Of a DNA stretch of 61,397 nucleotides, positions 1 to 8,704 are shown piece by piece. This stretch comes from Thiobacillus sp. (GTDB taxonomy: Bacteria > Pseudomonadota > Gammaproteobacteria > Burkholderiales > Thiobacillaceae): the NCBI RefSeq assembly GCF_024708915.1, contig NZ_JANJXQ010000235.1, forward strand, positions 1 through 61,397, given 5' to 3'. A program made the position numbers and the translations under genes. The first letter of the stretch is position 1; each line of letters begins with the position of its first letter. The notes beneath the pieces are model-generated. The model was not told the origin of the DNA and did not search any database. It worked only from the letters and a program-made list of their open reading frames with translations.

Positions 1-483
1 GCCTGCCGCAACTCGCCGTTTCAACTCGGCAATTTGTTCGCTGTTCAGCGATTTCTTTCGTCCCCGGTAGGCACCGCGCTGCTTGGCCAGCACGATTCCC
101 TCGCGCTGACGTTCGCGGATCAGGGCGCGCTCGAACTCAGCGAAGGCTCCCATGACCGACAGCATCAGATTGGCCATCGGTGAGTCCTCGCCGGTGAACT
201 TCAGCCCTTCTTTGACGAACTCCATGCGCACGCCCCGTTGTGTCAGCCCTTGGACGATGCGGCGCAGGTCATCAAGGTTGCGTGCCAGCCTGTCCATGCT
301 ATGCACCACCACGGTGTCGCCCTCGCGGACGAAGGCCAGCAGCCTTTCCAGCTCGGGACGCTGGGTGTCCTTGCCAGAAGCCTTGTCGGTGAACACCCGC
401 GCCACCTGAACACCCTCCAATTGCCGTTCCGGGTTCTGGTCGAAGCTGCTGACGCGGACATAGCCGATGCGTTGACCTTGCAA
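1..483 (-). CDS. tnpR: Tn3-family serine resolvase TnpR (3' end outside window)
   Basis: Site-specific serine recombinase that resolves transposition cointegrates at the adjacent res site. Reading leftward from 483 gives 161 codons open to the window edge. The sequence carries the family landmarks: RIGYVRVSSFDQNPERQ with the catalytic Ser near residue 12, VVHSMDRLARNLDDLRR, then FTGEDSPMANLMLSVMGAFAEFE and the start of the C-terminal helix-turn-helix linker (AYRGRKKSLNSEQ). It closely resembles the Tn501/Tn21 resolvases from memory of those proteins. The best start is a TTG at 483, four bases after a GGAGG; relatives begin with ATG at this codon. The C-terminal DNA-binding helix is cut off by the window start. 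Another frame gives an 85-codon open frame here, but only this frame gives resolvase motifs. Confidence 0.93.
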   Translation of the reverse strand, partial: MQGQRIGYVRVSSFDQNPERQLEGVQVARVFTDKASGKDTQRPELERLLAFVREGDTVVVHSMDRLARNLDDLRRIVQGLTQRGVRMEFVKEGLKFTGEDSPMANLMLSVMGAFAEFERALIRERQREGIVLAKQRGAYRGRKKSLNSEQIAELKRRVAAG

Positions 484-612
484 GATGCCTCCAAAGGCAA
501 AAGTGTCAGGATGAAATCTATTACCTTTGACGGAATATGTCAATCAATAGGAAATTTAACTCTATTCTGACATCGTTTGCACATGGCATCTGACATCAAG
601 TTAGGGTATGCC
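484..612. promoter_or_regulatory. res recombination site and tnpR promoter region
   Basis: The AT-rich non-coding stretch between tnpR and the DUF3330 gene contains repeated TGTCAG/CTGACA half-sites, for example near 505, 570 and 590. This is the layout of Tn21/Tn501 res sites, where TnpR binds three dyad subsites and represses its own transcription. Subsite borders were not resolved by eye. Confidence 0.65.
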
Positions 613-825
613 TCAATCTGACGGCTGCGAACCGCCAGGGACAGGCGCAATGTCAGATTCTGTCGCGGCCTTGGCGCGTGCCTGGAAGCGTTCATAGCAA
701 TCCAGCCCGCAGAAATGTTCGACGTATTCCGCGCCTTCCGGGGTGAAGGCGGCATCGAGCGGAATTTCTTTGCAGCATACGCAGCAGGTGGTGCAACTGG
801 CAGTGTTCGGGGCGTTTGCGTTCAT
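613..825 (-). CDS. DUF3330 small cysteine-rich protein of mer transposons
   Basis: A 70-residue protein with two cysteine clusters: [12 protein letters not shown] near residues 11-18 and [11 protein letters not shown] near residues 38-45, a treble-clef or zinc-ribbon-like arrangement that probably binds a metal. Proteins of this type (DUF3330) are known beside mer operons on Tn21-family transposons; their function is not established. Here the gene sits between merE and the res site, where Tn501 carries the longer EAL-domain gene urf2, so the intervening segment differs from Tn501. The start at 825 has a GGAGGAGT-like ribosome binding site just upstream (minus strand). Confidence 0.8.
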   Translation of the reverse strand: MNANAPNTASCTTCCVCCKEIPLDAAFTPEGAEYVEHFCGLDCYERFQARAKAATESDIAPVPGGSQPSD

Positions 826-890
826 GGTGGTACTCCTCCAGATTGGTAGCGAAGCTCAAAGCTGCCCACTCTCGGCTGGCTGGGAAGCGG

Positions 891-1127
891 TCATGATCTT
901 CCCTTGAAGGCCCGCAGCAGCCGCGTCACAGACAGGACAAACAAGCCGGTCAGCGTGAGGGCTGCAATACCCCAGTGCTCCCCGATGAACGCGCCGGCCG
1001 TCGTGCCGGCTAGCACAATGGCGAGAATCGGCAAATGGCAGGGACAGGTGAGCACGGCCAGCGCGCCCCACAAGTAGCCGGTGATCGGTTTGTGCGTCTC
1101 AGACGGCAAGTGCTCTGGGCTGTTCAT
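891..1127 (-). CDS. merE: MerE mercury transport protein
   Basis: A 78-residue inner-membrane protein with two hydrophobic helices and a Cys pair in the first one ([16 protein letters not shown]). MerE is a broad mercurial transporter reported to carry Hg(II) and methylmercury. Its start codon overlaps the merD stop (positions 1124-1127), so the two are translationally coupled at the distal end of the mer operon. Length and sequence match the Tn501/Tn21 form. Confidence 0.93.
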   Translation of the reverse strand: MNSPEHLPSETHKPITGYLWGALAVLTCPCHLPILAIVLAGTTAGAFIGEHWGIAALTLTGLFVLSVTRLLRAFKGRS

Positions 1128-1489
1128 GGCAGACTCTCCGCGTGCTGTGCCGGTTCGGTTGGCATGGCGGCCAGTTGCATTTCGAGGCTGGCCAGGGCCT
1201 CGCGCCGACGCTCGACGAGTTGCCGCAACACGGCAAGCTGCGCAGACGCACCGTCACCGTCCGCAGCATCCAGCGCCCGGCACAGCCGCGCCAGTGCGTC
1301 CAGGCCGATACCCGCTTCGAAGGCAGCCCGTACAAAGCGCAGCCGTTGCAACGCGGTGTCATCGAACAAGCCGTAGCCGCCCGTGGTGCACGCGACCGGC
1401 CGTAGCAATCCGCGCAGCAGGTAGTCGCGCACGATATGCACGCTCACCCCGGCATCAAGGGCCAGCCGGGACACTGTGTAGGCGCTCAT
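1124..1489 (-). CDS. merD: MerD, distal mer co-regulator
   Basis: A 121-residue MerR-like protein that binds the mer operator weakly and helps switch the operon off after induction. The N-terminal winged helix ([20 protein letters not shown]) is followed by a coiled-coil-like helix; the metal-binding cysteines of MerR are absent, as expected. The start at 1489 is chosen because AAGGAGG lies seven bases upstream and because Tn501 MerD begins there; the longer frame from 1522 would add 11 unsupported residues. It lies 17 bases after merA and overlaps merE by four bases. Confidence 0.93.
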   Translation of the reverse strand: MSAYTVSRLALDAGVSVHIVRDYLLRGLLRPVACTTGGYGLFDDTALQRLRFVRAAFEAGIGLDALARLCRALDAADGDGASAQLAVLRQLVERRREALASLEMQLAAMPTEPAQHAESLP

Positions 1490-1506
1490 TGAACACCTCC
1501 TTTTCC

Positions 1507-3654
<2,148 letters not shown>

Positions 3655-3662
3655 TCAGTGGC

Positions 3663-3938
3663 TCACTGCTTGACGCTGGACGGATAGCCCGCGTCTCCGG
3701 TTGCCTTGGTCAGCTTCTGCACGCTGGTCTTGGCATCATCGAACGTGACAACCGCTTCGCGTGTCTCGAAGGTCACGTCAATTTTGCTGACGCCTTCGAC
3801 CTTGGAAATCGCCTTCTTGACGGTGATCGGGCAGGTGGAGCAGGTCATGCCCGGTACGGACAGCGTGACGGTCTGGGTGGCGGCCCACACGGGGGCAACA
3901 ACGGCAGCGAGGGCGAGGGCGGCAAACAGTTTTTTCAT
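3663..3938 (-). CDS. merP: MerP periplasmic mercury-binding protein
   Basis: A 91-residue secreted HMA protein. A signal peptide of about 19 residues ends VWA/A, and the binding motif GMTCSTC supplies Cys33 and Cys36. It captures Hg(II) in the periplasm and hands it to MerT. It lies 15 bases downstream of merT in the same operon. Confidence 0.96.
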   Translation of the reverse strand: MKKLFAALALAAVVAPVWAATQTVTLSVPGMTCSTCPITVKKAISKVEGVSKIDVTFETREAVVTFDDAKTSVQKLTKATGDAGYPSSVKQ

Positions 3939-3953
3939 GATGAACTCCTGTGA

Positions 3954-4304
3954 TTAATAGAAAAATGGCATGACGTAGGGAAATCCGAGCGCGACCAGGA
4001 CCAGCGCGGCCACGATCCAGAAAATGAGCTTGTAAGTAGCTCGCACTTGGGGAATCGCGCAGACCTCACCCGGTTTGCAGGCTTGCGCCGGGCGGTAGAT
4101 GCGCCGCCAGGCGAAAAACAGCGCGACCAGCGCTGCGCCGATGAAGATCGGGCGATAGGGTTCCAGCACCGTCAGGTTGCCGATCCATGCCCCGCTGAAC
4201 CCCAAGGCGATCAAAACCAGCGGCCCCAGGCAGCAGGCCGACGCAAGAATGGCGGCCAGCCCACCGGCGAAGAGCGCGCCGCGCCCGTTTTGTGGTTCAG
4301 ACAT
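3954..4304 (-). CDS. merT: MerT mercuric ion transporter
   Basis: A 116-residue inner-membrane protein with three hydrophobic helices. The first carries the vicinal pair Cys24-Cys25 (SACCLGP), and a cytoplasmic loop carries CKPGEVC. It takes Hg(II) from MerP and delivers it to MerA. It is the first gene of the leftward operon, 36 bases from the -10 element of the mer promoter. Confidence 0.96.
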   Translation of the reverse strand: MSEPQNGRGALFAGGLAAILASACCLGPLVLIALGFSGAWIGNLTVLEPYRPIFIGAALVALFFAWRRIYRPAQACKPGEVCAIPQVRATYKLIFWIVAALVLVALGFPYVMPFFY

Positions 4305-4339
4305 ACGCTTGTCCTTTCAAATTTGGTTTGGATAGCTTA

Positions 4340-4370
4340 AGCTTACTTCCGTAGTTATGTACGGAGTCAA
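4340..4370 (-). promoter_or_regulatory. mer operator-promoter for merTPCADE
   Basis: On the minus strand TTGACT (4370-4365) and TAAGCT (4345-4340) are separated by exactly 19 bp, the over-long spacer diagnostic of MerR-activated promoters. The spacer contains the dyad CCGTAC/CTACGG around ATAA. MerR bound here represses without Hg(II) and untwists the DNA to activate with Hg(II). merR starts only six bases away, so MerR also controls its own divergent transcription. Confidence 0.95.
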
Positions 4371-4375
4371 GCGAT

Positions 4376-4831
4376 ATGCAAATTAATTTTGAGAATCTGA
4401 CCATTGGCGTTTTTGCCAAGGCGGCCGGGGTCAATGTGGAGACCATCCGGTTCTACCAGCGCAAGGGCCTGCTGCCGGAGCCAGACAAGCCCTATGGCAG
4501 CATTCGCCGCTATGGCGAGGCGGATGTAACACGAGTGCGGTTCGTGAAATCGGCCCAGCGGCTGGGCTTTAGCCTGGACGAAATCGCCGAGCTACTGCGG
4601 CTGGAGGATGGCACCCATTGCGAGGAAGCCAGCGGCCTGGCCGAGCACAAGCTCAAGGATGTGCGCGAGAAGATGGCCGACTTGGCACGCATGGAGGCCG
4701 TGCTGTCTGAACTGGTGTGCGCCTGCCATGCGCGGAAAGGGAACGTTTCCTGCCCGCTGATTGCGTCACTGCAAGACGGAACGAAGCTCGCTGCATCGGC
4801 GCGGGGGAGTCACGGGGTGACTACGCCTTAG
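4376..4831 (+). CDS. merR: MerR Hg(II)-responsive regulator with altered C-terminus
   Basis: Dimeric regulator of the mer operon. Residues 8-75 form the winged helix ([20 protein letters not shown]). The three mercury ligands Cys82, Cys117 and Cys126 are present, in [15 protein letters not shown] and SCPLIA. At 151 residues it is longer than the usual 144: after SLQDG the tail differs from the Tn501 form and runs to a TAG at 4829-4831 that lies inside the transposon terminal repeat. The changed tail is beyond the metal-binding loop, so function is probably kept. Confidence 0.95.
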   Translation: MQINFENLTIGVFAKAAGVNVETIRFYQRKGLLPEPDKPYGSIRRYGEADVTRVRFVKSAQRLGFSLDEIAELLRLEDGTHCEEASGLAEHKLKDVREKMADLARMEAVLSELVCACHARKGNVSCPLIASLQDGTKLAASARGSHGVTTP

Positions 4832-4864
4832 CGTGCTTTATTTTCCGAATTCTGAGACGACCCC
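4827..4864 (+). mobile_element. 38-bp terminal inverted repeat of the mercury transposon
   Basis: The segment begins CTTAGCGTGCTTTATTTTCC and ends GAGACGACCCC, which is the Tn21 terminal repeat read inward-to-outward, except for GAATTC in the middle as in Tn501. It marks the merR-side end of the transposon, so everything from here to the window start is transposon. The other repeat and tnpA are outside the window, and the flanking 5-bp duplication therefore cannot be checked. Confidence 0.92.
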
Positions 4865-5163
4865 TGGAACTGGTGAATAAACCCGAGATTACTGCGTTGG
4901 CGAGCGAAGTCAGGCAGCGGCTGGAGCGGGTGTCCGTCGCGCTAGGGGGGTCCGAAGAAGCAACCATCGCGCAAACCGACGAGACTATGGCGAAGATGAA
5001 GGTGGATACGCAGCAAATGCAAGCGAGCATGGAAAAAATCCATCGGGCCCAGGATCCACAGGAACAGCAGCGGCTTATGCGGGAACACATGCAGCAAATG
5101 CGCGAGACCATGCGCTCGATGGGTGGCGAGATGCATGGCAAATGTATGTGCTGCGGCCATTAA
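4865..5163 (+). pseudogene. Gene truncated by the mercury transposon: Met/Cys-rich coiled-coil protein
   Basis: An open frame abuts the transposon repeat and continues for about 98 codons. It is rich in Gln, Glu and Met (QQMQASMEKIHRAQDPQEQQ, then EHMQQMRETMRSM) and ends HGKCMCCGH, a possible soft-metal site. The only near-terminal start is a GTG at 4873 without a good ribosome binding site, and no signal peptide is seen. The most likely explanation is that the insertion removed the true 5' end. I do not recognise the family; the composition suggests a periplasmic metal-related helical protein. A GTG-initiated shortened product remains possible. Confidence 0.55.
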
Positions 5164-5177
5164 AGGTGGATATCACC

Positions 5178-5408
5178 ATGGACATCAAACTGCTTACCAC
5201 CCGGACCTGACACTGCAGCAACATCGAGCAGGAGTTGCAGGATCTGGGGCTCACATATGAGTGTTGCTACGCCGAAGATCACCCGGAACTCGTGGAGCGA
5301 TTCCAGATTCGTCATTGTCCCGTGCTGATTATTGATGAGGCGCGCGTCATCGCCGTGGATGGCCTGATGGAGGGACAGATCAGAGCCTTATTGGCATCAG
5401 GAGATTAA
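5178..5408 (+). pseudogene. Small thioredoxin/glutaredoxin-like protein interrupted by in-frame TGA
   Basis: From ATG 5178, with an AAGGTGG-like ribosome binding site, the frame reads MDIKLLTTRT, then TGA at 5208-5210, then HCSNIEQELQDLGLTYECC and on to TAA at 5406, in total 76 codons. The pattern beta strand-TxxC-helix, followed by VERFQIRHCPVLIIDEARV, is that of small thioredoxin-fold redox proteins. The TGA falls where the first active-site Cys is expected. It could be a nonsense or indel lesion, a sequencing error, or a selenocysteine codon. The following gene also carries a lesion, which favours decay or sequence error. Confidence 0.5.
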
Positions 5409-5410
5409 TT

Positions 5411-5681
5411 ATGAAATGCCCAATATGTAAAGAAGTGAATCTGGTGATGACTGAGCGTCAGGGAATCTGAGATCGACTACTGCCCAGAATGTCGCGGCGT
5501 GTGGCTGGACCGGGGCGAATTGGACAAGTTCATCGAACATGCGGAGCGTCAGGCCAGCGGCCGACCGCGCGGCGATTCCTCCGACAGAGCGCGCGAATCC
5601 GAGCGGCAAGAGCGCCACGATCGCGATGACGAGTACCGGGGCAAGCCGCGCAAGTCCTTCCTGCGCGATTTGTTTGACTGA
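5411..5681 (+). pseudogene. TFIIB-type zinc-ribbon protein with +1 frameshift
   Basis: ATG 5411 starts MKCPICKEVNLVMTERQGI, and a single extra T at 5468 creates TGA. Skipping that base restores EIDYCPECRGVWLDRGELDK and a charged tail ending RKSFLRDLFD with TGA at 5679-5681. The two CxxC pairs and the WLDRGELDK signature identify the zf-TFIIB family, whose cellular role is not established. The restored protein would have about 89 residues. The lesion may be real or an assembly error. Confidence 0.75.
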
Positions 5682-5930
5682 CGAGGCAAGCACGAACAGG
5701 CGGCCCTGATTTCTCCAGATGCCAAGTTCCCGAGTGGGACGGTAGGACAAGACTAGCAAAGCCCACTTGGAATTCATGGACCCCAATGGGGGATTGGAAC
5801 CGGTGACAAGCCTGGAATCAGTCAGTTGGACAGTGAAGTTCGGCAAAAGCCGGTGAGCGTATTGCCGGCTCTGTAGATATTTCCGCGAGGCAAGCATTTC
5901 TTCTGAAACGTATGACAACGGAGGTGAATC

Positions 5931-6419
5931 ATGGGAAAAAGCAAAACTATTTCGAACGTGGCTGCCGGTGCAGCGGTTGCAATCTGTCTGTCTACAGTTC
6001 ATGTGGCCCGGGCTGACGGTAATACATTCGAGATGCAGACTTTTCAGAAGGGAGGCGCCGCTGGCCAGAAATTGGCGCAAGGCATGTGTGGTGGCCGATG
6101 GGGTGGCATGATGGAAGGGCGATGCGGTGGCATGACGGAAGGCATGATGATGGGAGGAGCGATGCCTCGCGGCGTGGATCCGGCGCAGTTACCGGAATCC
6201 AAATCGACGGGCGCGCGATTGGTCAATCAGTATTGTGCGCAGTGCCATGGCCTTCCCACTCCTGCCCTGCACAGTGCCCCCGGATGGGCGCCGGTGGTAG
6301 GTCGCATGAATGCGCGCATGCAATGGATGAGGCAAAACAGCAGCATGGCAATTGCCGCGCCGACTTCAGATGAGTTGAAAGCAATCCTCGCTTATATGCA
6401 GACGCATGCCACCAAATAG
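5931..6419 (+). CDS. Periplasmic c-type cytochrome, Met-rich
   Basis: A 162-residue protein with an N-terminal signal peptide (about residues 1-28, ending VARA). A Met/Gly-rich stretch follows (residues 50-80, repeats of MCGG, MMEG, MTEGMMMGG), then a c-type heme site CAQCH (Cys102, Cys105, His106). The methionine-rich segment before the heme suggests soft-metal binding, or flexible tethering. AACGGAGGTG lies upstream of the ATG. It precedes a SHOCT protein and an efflux operon, so a role in periplasmic redox under metal stress is inferred, not shown. Confidence 0.8.
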   Translation: MGKSKTISNVAAGAAVAICLSTVHVARADGNTFEMQTFQKGGAAGQKLAQGMCGGRWGGMMEGRCGGMTEGMMMGGAMPRGVDPAQLPESKSTGARLVNQYCAQCHGLPTPALHSAPGWAPVVGRMNARMQWMRQNSSMAIAAPTSDELKAILAYMQTHATK

Positions 6420-6457
6420 GAAAGGCGCCGCACGATGGCGGTTTCATCGAGGCAGGC

Positions 6458-6748
6458 ATGAATTTTCTCAGTACCTATACCGAAGGGGCGCGCAGGATGT
6501 GGATGGATTATGAAGGCTACGGCATGGGTTGGCATTGGCTGGGGTGGCTAGGCATGGCATTTTTCTGGCTAGTTCTGGTACTGCTGGTGTTGGCGGCGGT
6601 GAAGTACCTGATGGGTAATCGCCGCTCGAACGCTCCGGATGGCGAAAGAAAGCCCGATGCACTGGCCATCCTGGAGGAAAGGTATGCTCGGGGAGAAATC
6701 GATCGCGAGGAGTTTCTCAAGAAACGTGACGACTTGAACCGTGGTTAG
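6458..6748 (+). CDS. SHOCT-domain membrane protein
   Basis: A 96-residue protein with one strong membrane helix (residues 30-52, AFFWLVLVLLVLAAVKYL) and a C-terminal SHOCT motif (residues 68-93, LAILEERYARGEIDREEF). SHOCT segments are short helical hairpins thought to mediate oligomerisation. The N-terminal Trp/Gly-rich region is MWMDYEGYGMGWHWLGWLGM. No enzymatic residues are visible. Similar small proteins are frequent beside copper and other metal efflux genes. Confidence 0.75.
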   Translation: MNFLSTYTEGARRMWMDYEGYGMGWHWLGWLGMAFFWLVLVLLVLAAVKYLMGNRRSNAPDGERKPDALAILEERYARGEIDREEFLKKRDDLNRG

Positions 6749-6805
6749 GCACTCATTCTGGCATGGACGTTACGCGCAATTTCGATTCATCAAAGGAGAA
6801 ACATC

Positions 6806-6874
6806 ATGAAAAAGACTATGTCGACAGGATTGATAGCTCTTTCGCTCTATGGCCTCCGCGGCTCATTGAGATAA
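6806..6874 (+). pseudogene. Signal-peptide remnant of a lost small secreted protein
   Basis: A good ribosome binding site (AAAGGAGAAA) precedes ATG 6806. The 22 codons MKKTMSTGLIALSLYGLRGS look like a signal peptide that ends abruptly at TAA 6872. Nothing coding resumes in the next 45 bases. It is probably the 5' stump of a deleted or frameshifted secreted protein; a real short peptide cannot be excluded. Confidence 0.4.
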
Positions 6875-6921
6875 ATCAAATAACGGACACACGTAAATCG
6901 TAGAACAAGCAAGAAAACACT

Positions 6922-7281
6922 ATGCATCCCTCAATGGTACGCCGTCTCATTTATTTTCTGCTGGTCACCATGCTGATCAATGCAGGTGGGTGGACGTTCA
7001 ACCGTGAGGCGGTGGCAGATGTATTCTTCGCAGCAGAGGAAGCCATTTCGACGGAGGCGGTCCAGCCATCTCTGCAAGCGGCTCATCACCAAGGTGAGCC
7101 GCTCAAAGCCATGGTGCCATGCAACCATTGGTGTTATGCCGTGGGCCATTTTCTCGGTCTGTTCGGCGAGGTGCCAGCCTTGTCTACGGATCTCGTTACA
7201 GACTATTCCCTCCATGTCTCTCGGTTCCTCCCGGAACCTGCCCAAGAAGGCCGCTTCCGGCCGCCTCGACTCATCTCCTAG
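6922..7281 (+). CDS. Small periplasmic protein preceding an RND efflux operon (CzcI-like position)
   Basis: A 119-residue protein with an N-terminal hydrophobic export signal (residues 8-20, LIYFLLVTMLINAGG). It has a His/Cys segment HHQGEPLKAMVPCNHWCYAVGH around residues 55-76 that could bind metal. It occupies the place of czcI immediately before an outer-membrane factor gene, and the real CzcI at 13549 has the same layout (signal, His-rich centre, Pro-rich tail). I do not recognise a named family; a metal-sensing or chaperone role at the pump is inferred from position. Confidence 0.6.
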   Translation: MHPSMVRRLIYFLLVTMLINAGGWTFNREAVADVFFAAEEAISTEAVQPSLQAAHHQGEPLKAMVPCNHWCYAVGHFLGLFGEVPALSTDLVTDYSLHVSRFLPEPAQEGRFRPPRLIS

Positions 7282-7358
7282 TTTCCAGTCGCATTGAATT
7301 TTTGTGTTGCGAGGACGCGCTACGCCTTCGGCTGGTGTCGTGTTCGCATGGGAAAGGA

Positions 7359-8672
7359 ATGAGCATGAAGTCTGTATTTTTGCGCCGTAGCCCCCAGAGT
7401 GGGTTGCGGCCGGTGTGCTGCGCAGCAGTGACGTCATTGTTGTGGTTTCTGTTGTCTCCAGCGTTCGCTGGCTCATCAGCTTTGACCTTGGAAGATGCCT
7501 GGCGTCTGGCCGATGAGGCTAATCCGGCACTGCGCGCAGCCCAAGCCAACGTTCCCGCAGCCGAAGGCGAGCTTCGCGATGCACGTGCGCCGTTATGGAA
7601 CAACCCGCAGGTTTCGATGGAACGACGCCGGAAGGAAGTCCCTCAGGTCTCGAGTCCCACCCAGGTGAACCGGGAATGGAGTTTGGGATTCGCGCAGACT
7701 TTCGAAATCGCGGGCCAGCAAGGTACCCGCCGGACCTCAGCCGAGCAATCGTTGGCCGCAACCCGGCAGGTGATCGCGGAAACCCGGCGGCAGGTGCGAG
7801 CCGAAGTGGAGAGCCGTTTCGCGCGGGTGCTTAGCCTGCAGTTGCGCATCCAGACTGAGGAGACGACGCTCAATCTCATCGAAGATGCCGCCAAAGCGGT
7901 CGGCAAGCGGGTCGCGGCGGGAGAGGACAGCCGGCTAGACGGCAACCTCGCCCGCGTGGAGGCGGAACGGGCGCGCAACCAGGTGGCGCTGCTCCGCGAG
8001 CAACTTATCCAGGCCCGCGCGGAGCTGGCCGCGTTGCTGCAACTGCCACCTAATGAACTCCCGCAAGCCCAGGGTGCCCTTGATCCCGTATCCATCCCCT
8101 ACTCCCTGGATGACCTGCTGAATTCCGCAGCAGACCGCCCTGCCCTCCGAGCGCTGGATCATCGGGAACAAGCTGCGAAAAGCCGCCTTAATCTAGAGCG
8201 CGCGGCGCGCTACCCGGATGTCACGGTGGGGCTTAACACGGGGCGGGAGGGGCCGCTCGATGCCCGCGAAAAGATTGTCGGGTTGAGTGTCTCCCTGCCG
8301 CTCCCTGTGTTCCGCCAGAACGCGGGGAGCATCGGGCGGGCAACTACGGAATTCACCCAGATCCAAATCGAGCGCGAGGCCACAGGCCGCGACGTCCGCG
8401 CCCAGGTGGTAGCCCTATGGGAGCGATTCACCAACCTCAAGGCAAGGATGGATCGGCTCAAGGAATCGGTGCTGCCCAGCCTGCAGGATAACCAACGACT
8501 CTCCTCCATTTCCTTCCGGGCAGGCGAGATCGGTCTGCTGCAATTGTTGCTGGTCCACCGCCAGGCGCTGGATGGACAGCGGGATCTGCTCGACGCACGC
8601 ACCGAATTGCGCCTAACCAAAGTGGCACTGGAAGCTGCGGCGGGCTGGCAGTCCACGCCAGACCTGCGCTGA
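7359..8672 (+). CDS. CzcC/CusC-type outer-membrane efflux protein
   Basis: A 437-residue TolC-family protein that forms the outer-membrane channel of a tripartite metal exporter. The signal peptide ends SPAFAGSS (about residue 35). Two repeats of long amphipathic helices follow (e.g. LADEANPALRAAQANVPAAEGELRDA and its equivalent after residue 230). The start ATG at 7359 is chosen because GGAAAGGA lies just upstream and the signal peptide begins there; the open frame extends upstream to 7119 without support. The fusion protein and pump genes follow within 35 bases. Confidence 0.88.
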   Translation: MSMKSVFLRRSPQSGLRPVCCAAVTSLLWFLLSPAFAGSSALTLEDAWRLADEANPALRAAQANVPAAEGELRDARAPLWNNPQVSMERRRKEVPQVSSPTQVNREWSLGFAQTFEIAGQQGTRRTSAEQSLAATRQVIAETRRQVRAEVESRFARVLSLQLRIQTEETTLNLIEDAAKAVGKRVAAGEDSRLDGNLARVEAERARNQVALLREQLIQARAELAALLQLPPNELPQAQGALDPVSIPYSLDDLLNSAADRPALRALDHREQAAKSRLNLERAARYPDVTVGLNTGREGPLDAREKIVGLSVSLPLPVFRQNAGSIGRATTEFTQIQIEREATGRDVRAQVVALWERFTNLKARMDRLKESVLPSLQDNQRLSSISFRAGEIGLLQLLLVHRQALDGQRDLLDARTELRLTKVALEAAAGWQSTPDLR

Positions 8673-8704
8673 ACAATTCACCCAAGAATTTAGGAACTCA
8701 TGAC

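Noticed and set aside
5740..5860. Possible tRNA-like segment around TTGGAACCGG
   Set aside because: No acceptor stem or anticodon arm could be drawn.
5409..6080. 223-codon minus-strand open frame
   Set aside because: Overlaps the zf-TFIIB gene and the cytochrome start, with no domain and no ribosome binding site.
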